Positions 58,650-64,000 of a DNA stretch of 64,000 nt are shown here, piece after piece (position 1 is the stretch's first letter; every line of letters begins with the position of its first letter). The notes beneath the pieces are model-generated. The model was given only the letters and a program-made list of their open reading frames with translations. It was not told where the DNA came from and ran no database searches. The DNA lies in contig SSNP01000137.1 of NCBI GenBank assembly GCA_006937955.1, forward strand, positions 83,352 to 147,351, written 5' to 3'. This stretch comes from Pachypanchax playfairii. Taxonomy: Eukaryota; Chordata; Actinopteri; Cyprinodontiformes; Aplocheilidae. Both the position numbers and the translations under genes were made by a program.

Positions 58650-60640
58650 ATTAGACCTTTTTTTCTGTAAGGTGCCTTGAGGTGGCTTTTTTTGTGAATT
58701 ATCATTTTATAAATAAAATTAAAAAATATATTCCGTATCTTTCACTTCCACATATGCAGTGTTGGATGATTTAGTCTCTCAGACTGATATGTCAGGTATT
58801 TTGCGCTAGAACTGCAAGAAGAGTTTCATGAAACAAATCCGCTTTCTTACACATAAACATGTTTTCCTGTTAAATCTTCTGGATTTATTGAACAGCTTCA
58901 CCCAGTAAAAAGACTGATCTGAATATTTAATGTTTGAATAATGATCATATTTAGTCTATGCACTTGTGTTACTTGTATATAAGACCCATGTTCAGAATAT
59001 AATGACACACTGTATGTGCACAATCATCTGTCATTTTATGATTTTTTTTCCTGTTATAATAGTTTCTTTAAAGGAAAGTATAGAAAGATTGAAATCACGT
59101 TTCTTCACCAAAGTAAAACTGAGATTTAATCTGAGGGCAACTGCTGGCTAATCTGCTTTTAAGGAGTGTGTAAAGATGAGAAGCCACTTGTAGGACGACA
59201 CACAAGACGCAGGTGGGTTGTAATACTGAACAGGAGGCTTAATGTTCCACCGAGGTGTGCTGAATCTCAGAGAAAGGTTGTTTTGTCATCGAGAACTAAA
59301 ACACTGCTTACATCTGATTCCTAATCAGCTCATCGACAGTCCACAGACTCCGTGTATTGACTCATTAACTCGTCCAGTTGTTTTACTTTGCAGAAGATTT
59401 CAAGCTAGTGATCTTAGAACCACCTCCTGAAGCACAAAGACATTTTGTTTAGCAACTACAGGAGGATTTGGGACATCAGTGCTAGTAAAAGCACATAAAA
59501 GTTTCAAAACAAAGTATTCATAAAATTCAAATCATAGTTCTGTAAATATCCTGTTTTTGGACTGAAAGTAGCAGCATTCTTAGGAACAGTATACTCTGGT
59601 GGTAAAATAAGCAGCCATCAGGATCCTCTTGTATGTGCAACAGCCAATTACTGATGGCCGGTTTGGAGAATGTGAGACGAGTGTGTCATGTAGCATGAAT
59701 GTGTGTATTGTGTGGCTGATCTGCCAAGTAAAGACAGCCTCATTATCCAAGTGAAAAGACTACTTGGTCCAACAGAGGGAGAAAAAATGCAAAAAAAGAG
59801 TTAATTTGCACTTTTAATTCTTCTTCCTTCGTATTATCTCTCTGTCTTTTTCTCTCTCTATTTAGGTGAGAAAGTGAGTGAAGGGTCTGGGGCCCCTCAA
59901 TAAGTGTCTGTGATTGTGTCCATGGCCTCTCTCTTTCAGCCATGTCCAGCACCATTAATTGGAGCTGCTGGTGAACTGAGCCTTTTCTCCCCCTGAGAGG
60001 TAATTGCTTTGAGCTGTAGAGGGCCAAGTGTTGGTTTAAGGGCCCCTAACCTTTGACCCCTTGGCAAAAAGCCCCCCCTCCCTCTGTAAATATCTTCCTT
60101 CCAGCTTGTTCAGCCTTCTCAGTCAGTGAGTGTGAGTTTTGTCTGCTTTGTTCAGTTGTGACAAGAAGAAAAAAGCAGATGAAGAGGAAACTCACTGAAG
60201 GAGAGAGGAAGTGTATTCTCCAGTGGTATGGCATTCAAAGCCCCCCCCCACCCCCACCCCCATTTCTCACCATCACCAAAGCCCAAATAAAAGCCCATCA
60301 AATGTTTTCAAATCCAAAGTTAACATACTGTCATGCATTTGTAAATAAAATAGCTGCACTTCATGACGACGTGGAACATCAGCAATAATATATTTAGTTT
60401 TTTATCTTTTTTAAATATTGTTTTCATTGTACTGAGTCAGTTTTGCTTGGATCATTAAGATACTGATTTTTATTCTTATTAGAACTATATAGTCTGCATC
60501 CTCAGATACAAGCTTATATACAATAATATAATGCATTAAATAAAAAACACATGAAATCACTGTTACCACCACAAAATGACTTTTTATACATTTAGTTGTG
60601 CCATTGTAGGTGTGTGTGTGAGAGAGAGAGAGTCTGTGTG
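58650..60640. other. unassigned stretch
   Basis: 59850-60010 is of mixed composition (for example CAGCACCATTAATTGGAGCT) and could be conserved non-coding sequence. A C-rich tract lies at 60241-60261. No gene was recognised. Confidence 0.35.
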
Positions 60641-60644
60641 TGTG

Positions 60645-60945
60645 TGTGTGGGTTTGTATTTCTGACCTCCTGAAGACCCGTTTCCTGACTTTTACTATCT
60701 TTCTGGGGTCCAAGGGTTCTTGTGGGGACCGAAGCCTGGTCCCCATGGGGGGGACTCCCCTTTTTAGGGTTAGGGGTTAGGTTTATAGGTATGGTGTGAA
60801 TAGAGTTTTAGTTAGTCTTAGGGTTAGTTATAGATCAGTAATGGTTAAGGTTAGGAAAAGGGTTTGGTTTAGGTATAAATCTAGTTACTAAAATCAATGG
60901 AAGTCAATGGACGGTCCCCATAAGGATAACAAAACACACTTGGGG
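60645..60945. repeat. dispersed repeat with TTAGGG-like words
   Basis: A GGTCCCCA-type motif at both sides (60739-60747 and 60914-60921) encloses AGGGTTAGGGGTTAGG and related words. This is a pattern I associate with a common fish dispersed repeat next to TG microsatellites. It is not a true telomere array. Confidence 0.5.
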
Positions 60946-60949
60946 GAGT

Positions 60950-60950
60950 C

Positions 60951-60982
<32 letters not shown>

Positions 60983-60986
60983 TCTC

Positions 60987-61051
<65 letters not shown>

Positions 61052-61086
61052 TTGTGTGTGAGAGAGAGAGAGAGAGAGTGTGTGTG
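60950..61086. repeat. compound (TG)n/(GA)n microsatellite
   Basis: TG and GA runs alternate. The longest TG run is 60990-61050. Confidence 0.95.
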
Positions 61087-61162
61087 GGTCTGTTTGTACT
61101 GTCTCTTCAGTGAAATCTCAGCCACAACTTTCCATTTTGTTCTTGCTACACCTTGTCAGCAA

Positions 61163-61226
61163 TATTCATTCATTCATTCATTCATTCATTCATTCATTCA
61201 TTCATTCATTCATTCATTCATTCATT
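61163..61226. repeat. (ATTC)n microsatellite
   Basis: About 15 uninterrupted ATTC copies. Confidence 0.96.
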
Positions 61227-61384
61227 TAAACTGCATTTTATATAAAACAGCAACAGACTAAGATTTTTTAAAAGGATTTAAATAAAATCTCAGTTTTTGA
61301 TGACAAAGATTAAATAAAGATCCACAGGAACTAGTTAAATAATGCAAATAATTGATTTGTTTAATGTTATCAACAGTCGTTCAT

Positions 61385-61465
61385 TCATTTACCCAATAAT
61401 ATGCAAACTCCACACAGAAAAAACTCATCTGAAATTTAAATCTTTTTTACTGTGAGGCAACAGAG
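61385..61465 (+). repeat. dispersed repeat fragment
   Basis: ATATGCAAACTCCACACAGA and later CTGTGAGGCAACAG are words of a dispersed fish repeat, also represented at 62170-62420. Confidence 0.45.
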
Positions 61466-62169
61466 CGGATCATTGATCTACCTGGTAGATCTTGACTTGT
61501 GGTTTCACACATCCATCCATAACCCCCCCCCCAAAAAAAAAACAATTCTAAATATAGCCTAGATTAAAACCTCTCATATTGCACTATATCACTGATAGAA
61601 ACATATATTTTTGGACTATAATCTATGGGTTTATTAATGTTTCTAGCTAATTTCCAACATTTGACTGCAAACAAACATTTAACAGAGAGCTTTACATTAT
61701 GAGACATGACTTTCTCTTTAAATGTCAACGTTCTGACTTCCAGCTGAGACATTAATGGCTCATTTTTACTTGTCTCCTGCTTTGGTATAAGCAGACTGCT
61801 CTTCAAGAGTTTTGTAACACTAATCCTTAGCAGCTGGCCAATCTGACACTAACATGACCTGAAACACACAATCATCCAAAGGTCCAGAGCAAGGAGGAGG
61901 GCTGGACCAACAACAGTAACTTTTAACTAAAGCTACCTGAACCACACTGTACAAAACCTGGAAATGTTCATGTAATGGGTTAAATAATAGCTTCATGTCT
62001 AATAAGATAAGTCTGTTTTCTCACATTAAGAAAGAAAAATAAAATAAAGATGTGGTTTGAGAGAAGTTATACTGTACAGCATCACAGTCAAACAGCAGCA
62101 TTATAAAACATTATAGCAACATTATAAAAGGACATATACACATAAACCTGTCTTTACCTGCTTACTCCT
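61466..62169. other. unassigned sequence
   Basis: Short C and A runs at about 61524-61543. No gene was recognised. Confidence 0.35.
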
Positions 62170-62420
62170 GGTGTCTATCTCCAGCTATCATCAGGCGAGA
62201 GGCGGGGTTACACCTGGACAGGTCATCAGTCCATCACAGAGACACATGCACCCATTCACACACTCACTCACACCTATAGGTCCAATTCAAAGTTGCAGAT
62301 TAATAATTTCTCAAGCAGTTTTTGGGTCTACAAGAAGAAACTGGAGTTCCTGCAGAAAACCACTGCATGCACAGGAAAAACATCCAAACTCCATGCAGAA
62401 ATGTCGCTGCAAAGCTAAAG
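62170..62420 (+). repeat. dispersed repeat fragment
   Basis: Contains GTGTCTATCTCCAGCTATCA, GGCGAGAGGCGGGGTTACAC, CTGGACAGGTCATCAGTCCA and CATCCAAACTCCATGCAGAA in the order typical of a dispersed repeat common in fish genomes. I cannot name the family. Confidence 0.55.
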
Positions 62421-62530
62421 TGTTGCTAACTGTTCAGTTTCATTTATTCCCATCAGAGCTGCCAAAGTAATCAGTTACTAATCTGCAGTGTTTCTCTCTG
62501 CACTGCATGGACGCACAAAAGTGTAAGGAG

Positions 62531-62544
62531 GTTACCATGGCAAC
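62531..62544. promoter_or_regulatory. perfect X-box palindrome match
   Basis: GTTACCATGGCAAC matches GTNRCC-NN-RGYAAC, the RFX-factor binding consensus. Function is not implied without a nearby promoter. Confidence 0.4.
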
Positions 62545-63518
62545 GCAATGTTGTCTCATTGTCAAACTATCTCATCTTTTCACTTTATGTATTTAAATTT
62601 ACTCTGATTGTCTTTGAGTAAAAACAGTAAATACTGTGAATAGAAAGCTTTCGCCTTAACATTAAATGATTACATTTAATTAAATGGATCATGCAGAGAT
62701 GCATATAAACTCATTGTAAAAGTATAATTGCAAATTTAAAAATTATCATTCAAGTTTTTTTCTATAATCTAAAATACTAGCAGGTGCCCAGGAGAGAAAG
62801 TTTTTAACAAAATGATTTGTAAAATCCTGAGTTCAATCTTCTCAAACGCTGATCATATTTAGAGACATTGTGAAACGATACATTTAGTGCTCTTAAACAA
62901 TTTTTTAGTAATATAAACATGCTCATTTTTTTAATATCATACTATATGCAAGTCAAGTCTTATAAAGCAAAGACAGAAAATAAGATAATTAGGAAATTAA
63001 ATACTAATCAGTACTATAACAACACGTCCTGAGTTGTCACTAATACATTCTGTATTTAAAACTAGAATTAGTCTGTTTTTCAACATGAAATCCGATTTTA
63101 CCATCATACCAATGAACAAGCAACATTGTGTCAAAATTTTGTAAATCTGAAGAAATCAAATCGTTTTCATGCTATTGTGTTATGAAAGATTAAATGTGAT
63201 TGTCGCCTACTTTTCCAAAGTTTTCTGTAATCTTGGCGGTGAGTAAAACATGCGCGGACACCCTCAGATGATTGATTGATGGATGTATTTTTGTAGGAGG
63301 AGGATCTGCTGCACTAGGCGTGGGAGCTGAGGTGTGGAGTGAGCATGAGTAACTTTAGCTGTTAATGGTGGAGAAGGAGAGAGGGGAGGAAAAGGGGTGA
63401 GTACAAATGACTTGAAGAGAGACAGCGAGACGGAAAGAGGGAGAGCAAGGGAATGTAAGATGATCGAGGTTGGACTCACCCTTAAAAGCAGCAGCACTTA
63501 TTGTCCCCTCAGGCTGAG

Positions 63519-63520
<2 letters not shown>
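62545..63520. other. unassigned sequence
   Basis: AT-rich to about 63240, then GA-rich (63290-63460). No gene was recognised. Confidence 0.35.

Positions 63521-63573
<53 letters not shown>
63521..63573. repeat. (TG)n microsatellite
   Basis: An uninterrupted TG run of about 53 bp. Confidence 0.97.
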
Positions 63574-63576
<3 letters not shown>

Positions 63577-63683
63577 TAGGAGTGTGTTGAAAGAATGGCA
63601 GGTCGTTATGAATCATCTCTTCCTCCCTCCTAGGCCCCCGAGGGCAACACAAGCTTCAGAGTGAGCTGTCATGTTCAAGAGAG

Positions 63684-63983
63684 GAGCGCTTGTTTTGTTG
63701 TACCCAAAGAAAAGAAGCTCTGTGAAAACATACACATGTACTTAGAGCCGCAAAGTATGTAAACAAGCTGGCTGAGGCTGTCAGGTGAGGGAGGGAGAGC
63801 TGGGTTTGTGTCGTACAGAAAAAAAAAGTAACACCCACACAGGTAATTTAGAAGGAGGAAGTGTGTCATTGGACAAGGGAGGAGAAGGGAGCGCTTGTTT
63901 TGTTGTAGCCTCAGAAAGAACAACACACACATACTTAGATATGAAATATGTAAACAAACGAGCTCAGGTTGAGTTTCAGCCAA
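63684..63983. repeat. about 205-bp imperfect tandem duplication
   Basis: GAGCGCTTGTTTTGTTGTA occurs at 63684 and 63889. It is followed in each copy by an AAAGAA block, an ACACAT..ACTTAGA block and ATGTAAACAA. The second copy is somewhat diverged and runs toward the window edge. Confidence 0.75.
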
Positions 63984-64000
63984 GTTTGTGTAACCAGAGA

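Noticed and set aside
60053..60388. 111-codon frame with KLTEGERKCILQWYG
   Set aside because: The Pro run comes from a C-rich tract. No splice context or known family was recognised, so it is probably chance.
60735..60860. Interstitial telomere array
   Set aside because: TTAGGG-like words are few and irregular. They belong to a dispersed repeat.

Overview
This window reads as vertebrate, most probably teleost fish, nuclear DNA. The evidence is AT-rich non-coding sequence full of Tc1-like, hAT-like and TTAA-flanked DNA transposons, a Rex3/RTE-like and several L2/Maui-like LINE relics, tRNA-derived SINEs, and long CA/TG, CATC, GATT and ATTC microsatellites. I found no host protein-coding gene, no host rRNA or tRNA gene and no bacterial signal. 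The region is best read as intergenic or intronic. The only complete open reading frames with a recognisable function are two 340-residue Tc1-type transposases.

Layout. 1-1500: a dead Tc1 copy split by a TTAA-flanked MITE. 2.4-5.5 kb: three further TTAA-flanked MITEs. 7.1-9.7 kb: two hAT-like elements with 8-bp target duplications, the second carrying nested SINEs. 10-14 kb: mostly unassigned, with one SINE, one possible exon and a 10-N gap in a C run. 14.9-16.3 kb: a 22-bp minisatellite bracketed and invaded by two hAT-type MITEs. 17-24.8 kb: an ATTCT repeat, a Harbinger-like fragment, TTAA MITEs (one inverted pair), a Rex3 tail and a SINE. 25-28.5 kb: little recognisable. 28.5-29.7 kb: a hAT element with BED-finger and transposase remnants and a nested 76-bp Tc1-type MITE. 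29.8-35 kb: a broken LINE split by a segment that holds intact Tc1 copy 1. 35.1-36.7 kb: a dead DD37E (TRT-type) Tc1 element. 37.7-39.3 kb: intact Tc1 copy 2. 42.3-45.8 kb: LINE relics, a Penelope-type hammerhead-ribozyme-like motif and a truncated MITE. 47.9-53.1 kb: SINE, Harbinger-like MITE, Tc1 relic and two TTAA MITEs. 54-61.3 kb: a LINE fragment, G/T-rich repeat, microsatellites, a Tc1 relic and a hAT MITE. 61-64 kb: dispersed-repeat fragments, a TG repeat and a roughly 205-bp tandem duplication.

Nothing here forms a pathway. The parts interact as transposon biology: intact Tc1 copies could supply transposase to related termini, and short TTAA and hAT elements depend on transposases encoded elsewhere. 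Nested insertions give a relative chronology. The most interesting signals are the two intact Tc1 copies, several TTAA-flanked MITE families with shared terminal architecture, the higher-order minisatellite, and the ribozyme-like motif. All family names rest on motif and terminus recognition by eye, not on a database search.
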